Numbered from the stretch's first letter, positions 28,175 to 36,930 are shown. The stretch: DNA of 64,000 nt from Bacillota bacterium (GCA_023392615.1 JAEVYT010000014.1:16869-80868), one strand, 5' to 3'. The notes: generated by a model not told the origin, from the sequence alone. Numbers and translations are program-made.

Positions 28175-28280
28175 AAAAAAGACTGTTTCACATACCTTTA
28201 AGATTTAGTATCTCATCCATTCGGAGCTTACAATACAACTCATGAAAGATAAAAACTCTTAAAACATATTTGAAACAGCC
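28175..28280 (-). terminator. bipartite Rho-independent terminator
   Basis: Outer arms CTGTTTCA (28183-28190) and TGAAACAG (28271-28278), inner arms TTTAAGA (28197-28203) and TCTTAAA (28257-28263). On the minus strand a run of seven T follows. It ends the P-II/DUF1538 operon. Confidence 0.75.
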
Positions 28281-28343
28281 TATTTATATTACATTGCATC
28301 TTGAAGCTATATATTTAATAATATGATTACTTTGATTACGACA

Positions 28344-29012
28344 TTATTGATAGATACCATAGGTTTTATTAACGTCTTGAACGTATATAATTCCTTTTCC
28401 CGGTTGATCAATATTCAAATCCTTTATAATAGAAGATACGATGGCATCGGTCTGATTGACTTCTGAGAGGATGATAACAATTTCTTTTTCCGGCTCGATA
28501 TCCATTGCAAATAATTTGCTTGTCTCATGTATACCAGACCCTCTACCGTTGATAATTGTTCCACCTTTAGAACCTGATTTTTCAGCAGCTGCTACAACAT
28601 CCTCTGCTTTTCCTTTTTCAACAATAATAGTAATTAATTGATACATTGACTTCTCTTCACCTCTTTCCCTATTTATTCTGTCACATTGATTATTTCGTGT
28701 TCCTGCCGCTGAAGTTATCGAGGTAGTAAATGCAATACCATGGTTTGGTTTATAAAACTTAAACTCTTCATTCATTTTATCCAGTGCACGATAAGCTATT
28801 TCCTTTTCAGCAACCATATATAATATTTCTTTTCTTACATCGGTTAGCCCAATATAGTCCCATATTCGACTGTGAACAGTACCCTTTGCCAAAGAGATTG
28901 TGCCACCAAGTACCCCATTGTGCTTTGCCGCCTTTAATAATTTACTACCCATACCAAAACTGGCAATTACATAGATTAATTCCAAGTTCTTAATATAAAT
29001 TTTATTATCCAA
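28344..29012 (-). CDS. tandem P-II-like signal transduction protein
   Basis: About 222 residues made of two P-II-like ferredoxin folds: one near 8-105 (LELIYVIASFGMGSKLLKAA, HNGVLGGTISLAKGTVHSR) and one near 122-222 (YQLITIIVEKGKAEDVVAAA, SGSKGGTIINGRGSG). Each has the strand and T-loop order of P-II proteins, with a long basic linker. P-II relatives of this kind lie next to DUF1538 membrane proteins and probably gate them. The start is TTG at 29012, with GGAGG 8 bases upstream and an 8-base overlap with the DUF1538 stop; a GTG at 29027 is the alternative. The ligand is unknown. Confidence 0.82.
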   Translation of the reverse strand: MDNKIYIKNLELIYVIASFGMGSKLLKAAKHNGVLGGTISLAKGTVHSRIWDYIGLTDVRKEILYMVAEKEIAYRALDKMNEEFKFYKPNHGIAFTTSITSAAGTRNNQCDRINRERGEEKSMYQLITIIVEKGKAEDVVAAAEKSGSKGGTIINGRGSGIHETSKLFAMDIEPEKEIVIILSEVNQTDAIVSSIIKDLNIDQPGKGIIYVQDVNKTYGIYQ

Positions 29013-30492
29013 TCTCTTCACCTCCACCCTTCCTTGATTTTAATTTAAATATAAATCCCAGGATTTGTAATGCGATTAATGGTGTCATGGCCACCATTGC
29101 GATCATTCCAAACCCATCAACTAAGACATTCGCTCCCTCAATCGCTTCCGCTGCTCCCTGAGCATAAGCTAAAATAAAAGTAGCTGTCATAGGTCCTGAA
29201 GCAACACCACCGGAGTCAAACGCGATACCTACGAATAGTTTTGGAACGATATAGGTTAAAGCTATTGCAACAAGATAACCAGGTAGAAGGTATTGCCATA
29301 ATTGTAATTCAGGTATCAGAATTCGAACCATGGATAATGCAACCGCGATTCCAACTCCAATAGCCAAAGTCACCATAACGATACTTCTCTTTACATATCC
29401 ACTTGTTACCTCTTCAATCTGATGAGTCAAGACATACACCGCCGGTTCCGCTAATATTGTTACTACTCCTAATATGAAACCGATCACTATTACATATCCT
29501 TTGTTATTTAGGGATGCAATACTGTGTCCTACCGTAGTACCGACATCCATAAAGCCTGCATTCACCCCCACCAAGAATAAGACAAGCCCAATGAAGGTGA
29601 AAAGAATACCGAATAGTATTTTTCTTACCTCTCTCTTATGAAGCTTAAATGATATCCTTTGGAATATTATAAATAATACCAAAATAGGCAATAAAGCAAT
29701 TATTATTTCGCTCGTAATCTTTGGAAATTCATGAACAAAAGGTCCCCATATAGTATCTGAAACTTTCCCCTGATCAAGACTTCCTGTGATTTTATCTGTT
29801 TTGGATATAATACTCATAATCATAACTGATATAATGGCACCGGTAGATGCAATTGCAACTAATCCAAAACTGTCTTTCTCTGAAGCTTTACTATCCCTTT
29901 TTAATTTTGATACACCTAATGCCAATGCTAATATAAATGGAACCGTTAATGCTCCTGTTGTTGCTCCTGAGGCATCGAATGAAATTGCCAAGAATTCCCT
30001 TGATGTAAAAATAGCAAGAAGAAATATAATTCCATATAATGCTGTTAATAATTTGTACAATGGAAAATTATGAACGATACGAATAAGACCGATAGCAAGC
30101 ATTGCCGCTATACCGATTGATACGACAACAACTATACTTCCTTTTGAAATTAAGCCTGAGGTTACAGCATCGACCTGACCTGCTAAAATATGTAGATCCG
30201 GTTCCGCTACAGATACAAAAAAACCTAGAATTAAGCCTGCAACAACTACGAGCCATATTTTATTTGACTTTGCTATTGTTGCTCCCATATTGTTACCAAC
30301 TGGCGTAATTCCGATATCGACACCGATTAAAAATATAGTCAAACCAATAATAATTAGTACGGCACCAATTAAAAAACGAATTAATAATGGCAATGCCATA
30401 GGCGTTAATGTAAAATTCAGAATCAACACAATTATAGTGATCGGGAGTACTGAAGTTAAAACTTCTTTAAATTTTTCGATAAAAACTGTCAA
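29005..30492 (-). CDS. duplicated DUF1538 membrane protein, probable transporter
   Basis: 495 residues, about twelve membrane segments, in two homologous halves. The repeat shows in paired segments: GVDIGITPVGNNMGATIA with GVNAGFMDVGTTVGHSIA, AEPDLHILAGQVDAVTSG with AEPAVYVLTHQIEEVTSG, and ISFDASGATTGALTVPFI with IAFDSGGVASGPMTATFI. Small-residue and Asp-rich re-entrant-like segments suggest a transport path. DUF1538 proteins have no proven substrate; the adjoining tandem P-II gene suggests control by a nucleotide or metabolite. TTG start after AAGGAAGGAAACTA. Confidence 0.82.
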   Translation of the reverse strand: MTVFIEKFKEVLTSVLPITIIVLILNFTLTPMALPLLIRFLIGAVLIIIGLTIFLIGVDIGITPVGNNMGATIAKSNKIWLVVVAGLILGFFVSVAEPDLHILAGQVDAVTSGLISKGSIVVVVSIGIAAMLAIGLIRIVHNFPLYKLLTALYGIIFLLAIFTSREFLAISFDASGATTGALTVPFILALALGVSKLKRDSKASEKDSFGLVAIASTGAIISVMIMSIISKTDKITGSLDQGKVSDTIWGPFVHEFPKITSEIIIALLPILVLFIIFQRISFKLHKREVRKILFGILFTFIGLVLFLVGVNAGFMDVGTTVGHSIASLNNKGYVIVIGFILGVVTILAEPAVYVLTHQIEEVTSGYVKRSIVMVTLAIGVGIAVALSMVRILIPELQLWQYLLPGYLVAIALTYIVPKLFVGIAFDSGGVASGPMTATFILAYAQGAAEAIEGANVLVDGFGMIAMVAMTPLIALQILGFIFKLKSRKGGGEEIG

Positions 30493-30601
30493 ATAGTTTC
30501 CTTCCTTTCTTATTAAGTTGTGTGGTTTTGAATTCGCATTATGTAAATTACAAATTCAATTATTTAAATTACGAGCAATTGATTTCTTATCTATATAATT
30601 A

Positions 30602-30631
30602 TTAACCTCCAATTTCATTTACATCCAACAT
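30602..30631 (-). CDS. possible 9-residue leader peptide before DUF1538 gene
   Basis: MLDVNEIGG, with AAAGGAG exactly 8 bases before its ATG, in the 380-base gap upstream of the DUF1538 gene and downstream of a good promoter. Such minimal frames can couple translation to control of the next genes. The frame is very short and could arise by chance. Between it and 30493 I see only AT-rich leader. Confidence 0.35.
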   Translation of the reverse strand: MLDVNEIGG

Positions 30632-30676
30632 ATTAATTGCTCCTTTATCAACGTTCTTAACCACGTTGTTAATACC

Positions 30677-30706
30677 ATTGTATTATGGCAATCCCCTCTA
30701 CGTCAA
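30677..30706 (-). promoter_or_regulatory. promoter of the DUF1538/P-II operon
   Basis: On the minus strand TTGACG, an 18-base spacer and TACAAT. Just downstream lie a CCAT...ATGG mini-dyad and CAACGT...ACGTTG arms, possible regulator contacts. Confidence 0.6.
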
Positions 30707-30804
30707 ACTACTCCATATAAAACCTTTATAAACAATTTATAAAATCTACAACTTGCCTCAAAAAATATTTTGCCATAAATAAATATAAGTTTTTGAGAAA
30801 TACA

Positions 30805-30858
30805 TAACAAAAAAGGTTGCTAAAAACATCTCCCATTGGATAAACATTTTTAGCAACC
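30805..30858 (-). terminator. Rho-independent terminator of the ferritin gene
   Basis: Perfect 12-bp arms GGTTGCTAAAAA (30815-30826) and TTTTTAGCAACC (30847-30858), followed on the minus strand by TTTTTTG. Confidence 0.92.
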
Positions 30859-30873
30859 AAATAATTATCATCG

Positions 30874-31386
30874 TTATATTACTAATGACGGTGGTGCATA
30901 GATACGTGATTTCAATTCACTATCCAACATATAAAGTCCCTTTGAATCAGAGCCGAATAAGTCAAATTTCTTTATATTATCATCCGCGTTTTTCTCTTCT
31001 TCACCCTGCTCTTTTATAAACCAGTCTAAGAACTGCATTGTGCGAAAATCTTTGTTCTTATAAGCCTCTTCATAAATCTCATTAATGGATGCCGTGATAA
31101 ACTGTTCATGTTCAAAAGATGCAACCAAAGGCTCACGGAAATCATTATACTTCTGGTTTGGTCCATCAATTGATGTAAATGTCACTTTTTCACCATTATT
31201 TAATAAGTACTTGCGAAATAAAAGCGCATGATCCTTCTCTTCCTGAGTTTGTACAAAAAACCAGTTTTCAAATCCCTCAAGACTCTGATCTGCATAATAG
31301 TTAGCAATATCAAGGTAAAGATAGGAAGAGTAAAACTCTTTATTGATTTGGTCATTAAGTAATTTTGCAACATTTTTGTTTAGCAT
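30874..31386 (-). CDS. ftnA: ferritin
   Basis: 170 residues, the normal length of a bacterial non-haem ferritin. The four-helix bundle carries the ferroxidase ligands Glu17, Glu50 and His53 (INKEFYSSY and QEEKDHALLF), matching E. coli FtnA numbering, and later WFIKEQGEEEKN with the third-helix Glu pair. It oxidises Fe(II) and stores it in a 24-mer shell. AAGGAGGATGAATT precedes the ATG; a strong terminator follows. It is read in the same direction as the Bcp peroxidase upstream, a sensible pairing for oxidative stress. Confidence 0.94.
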   Translation of the reverse strand: MLNKNVAKLLNDQINKEFYSSYLYLDIANYYADQSLEGFENWFFVQTQEEKDHALLFRKYLLNNGEKVTFTSIDGPNQKYNDFREPLVASFEHEQFITASINEIYEEAYKNKDFRTMQFLDWFIKEQGEEEKNADDNIKKFDLFGSDSKGLYMLDSELKSRIYAPPSLVI

Positions 31387-31443
31387 AATTCATCCTCCTT
31401 AAATTATATATATTATTCCATATACCTGAATACATGCTGATTA

Positions 31444-31896
31444 TTAAAGCTCATTCAACATATCTTCAGGATTTTTTTCTGCATTAACCTTTGTTACTGC
31501 TTTTATAATAACCCCATCTTCACTAATAAGATAGGTTGTTCTGACTACTCCCATTGTCTTCTTTCCATACATATTCTTTTCTTGCCATACGTCATATAAT
31601 TGAATAGCCTCCAACTCTGGATCTGCCAATAACGTGAATGTTAGATTGTATTTGTCTGCAAATTTTCTATGGGATTCTACGCTGTCTTTGCTAACTCCGA
31701 TAACTACTGCTCCTTTTTCCCTAAAATCCGGTTGAAGTATTCCAAATCCACAAGCTTGCTTCGTGCATCCAGGCGTATCATCCTTCGGATAAAAATATAG
31801 AATTACTTTTTTCCCTCTAAAGCTTGATAAAGTAATATTTTCACCATCTTGGTTTAGTAGCGTAAAATCTGGTGCAATACTTCCTATTTGTAACAT
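31444..31896 (-). CDS. bcp: thiol peroxidase, Bcp/PrxQ type
   Basis: About 150 residues. The thioredoxin fold starts IGSIAPDFTLLNQDGENI. The peroxidatic Cys44 and resolving Cys49 sit in DDTPGCTKQACGF, the CX4C layout of PrxQ/Bcp enzymes, and GVSKDSVESHRKFADKYNL follows (given in part). It reduces hydrogen and organic peroxides at the expense of thioredoxin. The ATG at 31896 is 8 bases after GGAGG; two earlier starts (31905 GTG, 31902 ATG) overlap the ribosome site and are unlikely. Confidence 0.94.
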   Translation of the reverse strand: MLQIGSIAPDFTLLNQDGENITLSSFRGKKVILYFYPKDDTPGCTKQACGFGILQPDFREKGAVVIGVSKDSVESHRKFADKYNLTFTLLADPELEAIQLYDVWQEKNMYGKKTMGVVRTTYLISEDGVIIKAVTKVNAEKNPEDMLNEL

Positions 31897-31935
31897 ACCC
31901 ATCACCTCCTAAATTATCCATCTCTAAATCTATCA

Positions 31936-33228
31936 TTACATAACTGATCTGTTTCTACCGTTTTTTTTCGCCTCATACAATTTACTATCTGCTTTTTCTA
32001 TTAATTCATTTACTGTTTCTCCTCTATATACACCAACACCTATACTTATCGAAAAACGAATATTGTCTATGAACACCTTGTCTTCCACTGATTTTCTTAT
32101 AAGTTCTGCAATTTGATACCCTTCTTTTAACTCTGTATTACGAAGAATAATTAAAAACTCTTCCCCTCCATACCGACCAACTATATCATTTTCGCTTACC
32201 TTCTCTTTCAGAATCTGTGATAGTTCTTTCAAAATCACATCTCCTACGACATGCCCAAAGCTATCATTGATCTTTTTAAAAAAATCGATATCAAGAATCA
32301 ATATAACAAAAGTAGACTTTTCTTCATACCACTTTTCAGTTTCCGCTTCCAAACACTCATATATATATCTATGGTTAAACAATCCGGTTAATCCATCTAA
32401 AATTGCTTGATTTTTCAGTATGTGGTTTTGTTCTTGAAGCTTATCCTCCGCCAATTTCATTTCTCGGAATATTGTATCAAAGGGTTCTTTTAACCCTTTC
32501 ACTATAAAACTTTTATATATAAAATAGAAGGAAAATATCTTAAAAAAATGTCCAATCAAATTAGTTATTCCATAATTACTGGTATATGATGTAAATGATA
32601 ATTCAGATAAAATGGCACAAATCATTGATATAATCAAATACATAAAGACTGATTTTTCAAAATACTTTTTCAGTCTTATCAAACTGCTAATTGACAGAAC
32701 TAATATGAAACAGATAATATATTCACTGAATATTTTAAATGTTGTTAATCCAATCCCGTCAACAAAGCACACAGGGAAAATTCTCCAAACAAAGATCGAT
32801 AATAATATCAAGGATGTTGCTATTAATCCTATTACAAAAACAATATATAAATCTATTTTCTTTTTTATTCTAATTGAGTTAAATGCAATTAACAATACAA
32901 TACTTTCAAAATAACGTGCACTTACCCATAACTGGTTTGCATAATAATCATAATCTTTAAATATTCCCATGCCTTTAAATGATAATGTATGGAACAAATC
33001 AATTATTCCTATGAACAAATAAGATATTCCAATTACAATTAAATAATTATTCTTTAAATACTGATACGAATTCCATGTTATGATAAAAACGGTTATTGCA
33101 ATAAAAATGCTAAATATTTCAGCCAAGCTATGGAATAAAAGATAATGGTACATGCTTGTCATATATAAACCAATTAATATAGCAAAAGAAAAAATAAAGT
33201 TCATTCTGCTTGCTAATTTATTATTCAT
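31936..33228 (-). CDS. diguanylate cyclase with MASE3 membrane sensor
   Basis: 430 residues. The first 240 residues hold about seven membrane helices of the MASE3 sensor type (FIGIIDLFHTLSFKGMGIF is diagnostic). A coiled-coil linker (MKLAEDKLQEQNHILKNQ) leads to a GGDEF domain with the catalytic RYGGEEFLII motif (GGEEF) and DGLTGLFNHRY at its start. It should make cyclic di-GMP from two GTP. No RxxD inhibitory site is obvious. GAGGGGGAATTGG precedes the ATG. It lies downstream of the small cysteine peptide gene on the same strand. Confidence 0.92.
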   Translation of the reverse strand: MNNKLASRMNFIFSFAILIGLYMTSMYHYLLFHSLAEIFSIFIAITVFIITWNSYQYLKNNYLIVIGISYLFIGIIDLFHTLSFKGMGIFKDYDYYANQLWVSARYFESIVLLIAFNSIRIKKKIDLYIVFVIGLIATSLILLSIFVWRIFPVCFVDGIGLTTFKIFSEYIICFILVLSISSLIRLKKYFEKSVFMYLIISMICAILSELSFTSYTSNYGITNLIGHFFKIFSFYFIYKSFIVKGLKEPFDTIFREMKLAEDKLQEQNHILKNQAILDGLTGLFNHRYIYECLEAETEKWYEEKSTFVILILDIDFFKKINDSFGHVVGDVILKELSQILKEKVSENDIVGRYGGEEFLIILRNTELKEGYQIAELIRKSVEDKVFIDNIRFSISIGVGVYRGETVNELIEKADSKLYEAKKNGRNRSVM

Positions 33229-33325
33229 CCAATTCCCCCTCAGTACATCCCTTTAGTACCTTCCCTTAAGCCATAACTTATGAATTAGTGCTTTGATAAT
33301 AATTAGTCATCCGAATAATATAAAT

Positions 33326-33365
33326 ATAGGGCAGATAGCCGTATTTGAAGCGGTTTCTGCCCTAT
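33326..33365 (-). terminator. hairpin after the 42-residue peptide gene
   Basis: Arms ATAGGGCAGA (33326-33335) and TCTGCCCTAT (33356-33365), with inner AGCCG/CGGTT pairs. On the minus strand an AT-rich tract follows rather than a pure U-run. A terminator or processing hairpin is likely. Confidence 0.6.
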
Positions 33366-33387
33366 GTCAATGCTTATCGCTTAGTTC

Positions 33388-33516
33388 CTATGATTCGTCA
33401 CATAAAATACAACCACTAGGGAATTCCGCTGAGCATGCACCTTCTTCCGGAATAGAATATTCCAATAATTCATCTAAAATATCATTCATTCTGGCATTAA
33501 CATTATCCTTATTCAT
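33388..33516 (-). CDS. 42-residue acidic peptide with C-terminal cysteines, unknown function
   Basis: A short gene with a full set of signals: TTGCAA-16-TATAAT promoter, AAGGAGG 7 bases before the ATG, and a hairpin after the stop. The peptide starts MNKDNVNARMNDILDELLEY, probably an acidic amphipathic helix, and ends PEEGACSAEFPSGCILCDES with Cys28, Cys36 and Cys39 (a CxxC pair). The layout of helix plus Cys/Ser tail recalls a leader-core ribosomal peptide or a small metal-binding peptide. No modifying enzyme is next to it. I recognise no family. A 17-bp palindrome over its transcription start suggests metal control. Confidence 0.72.
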   Translation of the reverse strand: MNKDNVNARMNDILDELLEYSIPEEGACSAEFPSGCILCDES

Positions 33517-33582
33517 CGCAATTCCTCCTTCAAAAAATGTATCTATTGATTCTAATAGATAATAATATGTTTAATATTGATA

Positions 33583-33633
33583 ATAGTAATTATTACTATA
33601 TTTATATTATACATCTATTTATGGGAATTGCAA
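33583..33633 (-). promoter_or_regulatory. promoter and Zur/Fur-like palindrome of the small peptide gene
   Basis: -35 TTGCAA (33628-33633), 16-base spacer, -10 TATAAT (33606-33611). At the expected transcription start lies ATAGTAATTATTACTAT (33583-33599), two 8-base arms around one base. The 7-1-7 core GTAAT-N-ATTAC matches the B. subtilis Zur box at all but the second and fourteenth of 15 positions. Confidence 0.65.
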
Positions 33634-33676
33634 GCATTTTTTTAATAAAGATTATATTTTTTTATATGTTTCTTCA

Positions 33677-34939
33677 CTAACTTAAAAAGCTAGCAAACAG
33701 CATTACATTCAGTATTGATATAATGGCACCAATGGTACATAGTGCTACATTGTGCCGTAAGGAATTCTTATATTTACCCATAACCTTTTTGGAAGAGGTT
33801 AAATAAATCTGTAAAAATACTGTTATCGGCAACTGTATACTCAATAGCATCTGTGAATAAACCAAACCTTGGAACGGATTAGATATCACGAAGATAATCA
33901 AAGTAGCAAAAATTAAAGTTACCCCAACTCCCACTTTTGAATGGAAATCCTTAATATCATATGGTTCTTTAAAGATACCGGCAACAATACTGCCCCCGGA
34001 GATTCCTGCTGTAATTGTTGAAGATAAACCGGAAAAAAGTAAGGCTACACCAAAGACGATTCCTGCCCCACCACCAAGGAGAGGAGTTAATAAATTCTGA
34101 GCCTGCTCTAATTCGGTAACCTTCTGATGATTTGCAAAAAATGTTGCCGCCGCAAGGATAATCATGGAACTGTTAATTGCCCAACCAATCAGCATCGATA
34201 AAAGAGTATCTGTAAATTCATATTTTAACTGCTTTTTTATAACTGCTTCATCTTCTTTATTAAATTCCCTACTCTGAATTATCTCAGAGTGAAGAAACAG
34301 ATTATGTGGCATAACTACTGCACCAAGCACAGACATTATTATCGGGATGGAGTTTTGAGGAATACTTACAGTAAACCATCCGTGAACTGCTTCATTCCAA
34401 TTTACATGAACAATTGATAATTCATACAAAAAAGAGAAACCAATAATAGATACAAACCCAATAATAAGTTTTTCAAGCCTTTTATAAGAATTTGCAAACA
34501 GCATCCATATTACCAAAACGAGAACCATTAACGCCCCCACTTTGATCGGAATTTTGAACAACAAGTTAAGTGCTATTGCTCCACCTAAAATTTCAGCCAT
34601 AGCTGTGGATATGGATGCTATAACTGCTGTCGAAAGCACCGTTCTACTTACCCACGGTTTTAAGTTTTTTGTAGCAGCCTCCGCCAAACAATCGCCTGTT
34701 ACAATCCCAAGATGGGCAACATTATGCTGGAGTAATATAAGCATAATCGTTGATAACGTTACCATCCATAAAAGTTTGTATCCGTAGTCTGAACCTGCTG
34801 CGATATTCGAAGCCCAATTTCCTGGGTCAATAAAACCTACTGTAACCAGTAACCCCGGTCCAATATATTTAAACAATTCCTTCACACTTAATCTTGGATT
34901 ATGTTGCTTTGTACTAAATTTATCTTTAATCCAACTCAT
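33677..34939 (-). CDS. mntH: NRAMP-family divalent metal (Mn2+/Fe2+) transporter
   Basis: 420 residues with eleven membrane segments. TM1 carries GFIDPGNWASNIAAGS (metal-binding Asp and Asn of DPGN, residues 38-41) and TM6 carries VVMPHNLFLHS (the MPH motif). These are the hallmark metal-site residues of MntH-type proton-coupled Mn2+/Fe2+ importers. AAGGAGGATTTT precedes the ATG. It has its own promoter with an operator-like dyad and no clear terminator before the small peptide promoter downstream. Confidence 0.93.
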   Translation of the reverse strand: MSWIKDKFSTKQHNPRLSVKELFKYIGPGLLVTVGFIDPGNWASNIAAGSDYGYKLLWMVTLSTIMLILLQHNVAHLGIVTGDCLAEAATKNLKPWVSRTVLSTAVIASISTAMAEILGGAIALNLLFKIPIKVGALMVLVLVIWMLFANSYKRLEKLIIGFVSIIGFSFLYELSIVHVNWNEAVHGWFTVSIPQNSIPIIMSVLGAVVMPHNLFLHSEIIQSREFNKEDEAVIKKQLKYEFTDTLLSMLIGWAINSSMIILAAATFFANHQKVTELEQAQNLLTPLLGGGAGIVFGVALLFSGLSSTITAGISGGSIVAGIFKEPYDIKDFHSKVGVGVTLIFATLIIFVISNPFQGLVYSQMLLSIQLPITVFLQIYLTSSKKVMGKYKNSLRHNVALCTIGAIISILNVMLFASFLS

Positions 34940-35014
34940 AAAATCCTCCTTTGCACAAACATAAGGGATATCTTCTTTAAAACACTGCCCTACGAATTAA
35001 ATATTTTTTGTCTT

Positions 35015-35047
35015 ATTATAACAAAACTTGTAGAAAGTAACAAGTTT
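35015..35047 (-). promoter_or_regulatory. mntH promoter with inverted repeat
   Basis: On the minus strand TTGTTA-17-TATAAT. Arms AAACTTGT (35024-35031) and ACAAGTTT (35040-35047) cover the -35 box and spacer, a natural place for a repressor such as an MntR-type protein. Confidence 0.65.
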
Positions 35048-35079
35048 GTTCGAAGTAAAGCTTCATACTATAAAAATAG

Positions 35080-35101
35080 AGATGCCCTATTCAAGGCATC
35101 T
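35080..35101. terminator. short terminator hairpin
   Basis: Arms AGATGCC (35080-35086) and GGCATCT (35095-35101) with T-rich flanks on both strands. It ends the YczE-type gene on the minus strand. Confidence 0.75.
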
Positions 35102-35154
35102 TTATTTTTATCATCATTTTATATTTTATGTACATATCAACAACTTATTACAAA

Positions 35155-35775
35155 TCAATCTTGTTTCACTTTGCCATAACGGAATGGAATTGAGATCCTT
35201 CTGTTGAATATTGCAATTATCGGTCCCATAAAAAATGCAGTAAACAATGTTCCGACACCAACTGTAGCACCAAGTGCAAAGCCTACAGCAGTACATATAA
35301 TATCCGTACCAATTCTGCAATATTGGAATTTGGCTATCTTCTTTTCTGACATAATCAGAGCAACCGCATCATAGGTTGACACTCCCAAATCACCAATAAA
35401 ATAGAGGGAAGATCCAAAACACATAATTATAATTCCAACAACTAAAAATACAATCTTTAATAATAGAGTCGGTTCTGGAATCAAAGTGTCAAATAACCAT
35501 GAGGAAAACTGTACTACATATCCTAATAAAAAGATATTAATTACTGTTCCAAGTCCTATCTTCTTCTTATTAATAAAGAAGATTGCAATTAACATTAATA
35601 AATTTAATAAGGAATAAAATGTTCCGTATCCAATCGAGAATTTGTTCCATATACCATGTGCTAGAACCTGAAATGGATCCATTCCAAAACGAGTAAAATT
35701 GAACATACCAACGCTAAATCCTGCAATTAGTACACCAAACACTGTCATTATAATTCTTCTGCTCTTTTCTTTCAT
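35155..35775 (-). CDS. YczE/YyaS-type integral membrane protein
   Basis: 206 residues with about five membrane segments. The N-terminal GVLIAGFSVGMFNFTRFGMDPFQV and the middle IGDLGVSTYDAVALIM are typical of the YczE/YitT-related family (given in part), with an internal duplication of the FGMDPF/LGVSTYD motif. Function of the family is not settled; B. subtilis YczE is linked to antibiotic synthesis. AAGGAGAGACAACAG precedes the ATG. It is monocistronic, ending at the hairpin upstream of the mntH promoter. Confidence 0.78.
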   Translation of the reverse strand: MKEKSRRIIMTVFGVLIAGFSVGMFNFTRFGMDPFQVLAHGIWNKFSIGYGTFYSLLNLLMLIAIFFINKKKIGLGTVINIFLLGYVVQFSSWLFDTLIPEPTLLLKIVFLVVGIIIMCFGSSLYFIGDLGVSTYDAVALIMSEKKIAKFQYCRIGTDIICTAVGFALGATVGVGTLFTAFFMGPIIAIFNRRISIPFRYGKVKQD

Positions 35776-36017
35776 CTGTTGTCTCTCCTTGATGTTATAT
35801 CATTCATGTCATTATCAACGTTTAAATATCACATATACACAACAGTTTACCAAATATAATATAACTTGTCATCTTTTTTAATTACCAAGTATATTAGAAT
35901 CATAGCAAGATGATTACAAATATAAACTCAAAAAAATGATTTCTCATTTTATGGTGACAAGGATATTTATGACAACGTATATGAAAACCTCTCTTGAAAT
36001 TTAAAATTATAATTCGG

Positions 36018-36920
36018 TCATAATAATAAATATAAGTTTCTTGATAACATAGGATAATATCGATTAAGATTCCATTCTATCAGTTTTTCTTGCAGCGGCT
36101 GTGCCAGCTCCTCAAACTTCTTATTCATTAATACTTCTTGGGTTTCTTGTGCTGTTAGCCTACCAATACGCTCTCTGTTCCAGAGACCATTATTCTCCGG
36201 ACATTTCACTTGACAGTAATTACAACCAATGATGCAATTATGAAATTCTTCCTTAATCCAATCCGGAAATTCTCCTTCTGTTTCATTATAGAATGTAATG
36301 CATCGATCCCAGTCAATTCTTTCTTGATCTCTTCTAATTGCTCCGGTTGGGCACTGTGTCATACACACCCTACACTTTTCACAGCGTTCCAGCCTCATAG
36401 TACCGACTAATGGAACCTCCTCTGTAGAAATCAAATTCGATGCAAATACTGTAAGTCTATGACAAGTTCCCATTCCTTCAACATATAACAGATTATTTCT
36501 TCCGTATTTTCCAAATCCACTTATCCCACCCATTATCTTTTTCGGCAGTACCACCGGATAGGAATGTAGATTATTGGGTACAAATATCTCCTCCACGATA
36601 TTTTTAATATCGCATAACTGTTGATCTCTTTTATAATAAATTGGCGGAATATCCGCTTCTATGATGACCCCGTCTTTTTCTACTTCAATAAAGGTTGGGG
36701 GAGAAGGTAATGCAATGATAATCAGAGAGTTGATATGTTCCAGATTAAAATCAAAATATCGATCTAGCATCTGTTGATACATCTTTGAACCTGATAAATC
36801 TTTCAAGCTATAATCCCATTCGAGTTGAAGGGACTGCATCACACTAATAGGAAGAACTTTTATCTTTCCACCGATTTTATGAATCTCATCCTGTAATCTG
36901 TTGATAACATTATCCATCAC
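36018..36920 (-). CDS. QueG-like double 4Fe-4S protein
   Basis: 300 residues. The C-terminal half carries two cubane motifs, CEKCRVCMTQCPTGAI near 195 and CIIGCNYCQVKCPENN near 245, in the arrangement found in epoxyqueuosine reductase QueG. The N-terminal 180 residues include GISGFGKYGRNNLLYVEGMG (given in part), like the QueG front domain, but the protein is about 60 residues shorter than QueG and lacks its C-terminal HEAT repeats. It may be a reductase using a corrinoid or another cofactor. GGGAAGGGGAGTAAAGTG precedes the ATG. Confidence 0.78.
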   Translation of the reverse strand: MMDNVINRLQDEIHKIGGKIKVLPISVMQSLQLEWDYSLKDLSGSKMYQQMLDRYFDFNLEHINSLIIIALPSPPTFIEVEKDGVIIEADIPPIYYKRDQQLCDIKNIVEEIFVPNNLHSYPVVLPKKIMGGISGFGKYGRNNLLYVEGMGTCHRLTVFASNLISTEEVPLVGTMRLERCEKCRVCMTQCPTGAIRRDQERIDWDRCITFYNETEGEFPDWIKEEFHNCIIGCNYCQVKCPENNGLWNRERIGRLTAQETQEVLMNKKFEELAQPLQEKLIEWNLNRYYPMLSRNLYLLL

Positions 36921-36930
36921 TTTACTCCCC

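Noticed and set aside
33293..33562. 89-residue plus-strand frame opposite the small peptide gene
   Set aside because: It has no ribosome site and its bases are explained by the promoter, peptide gene and hairpin on the minus strand.
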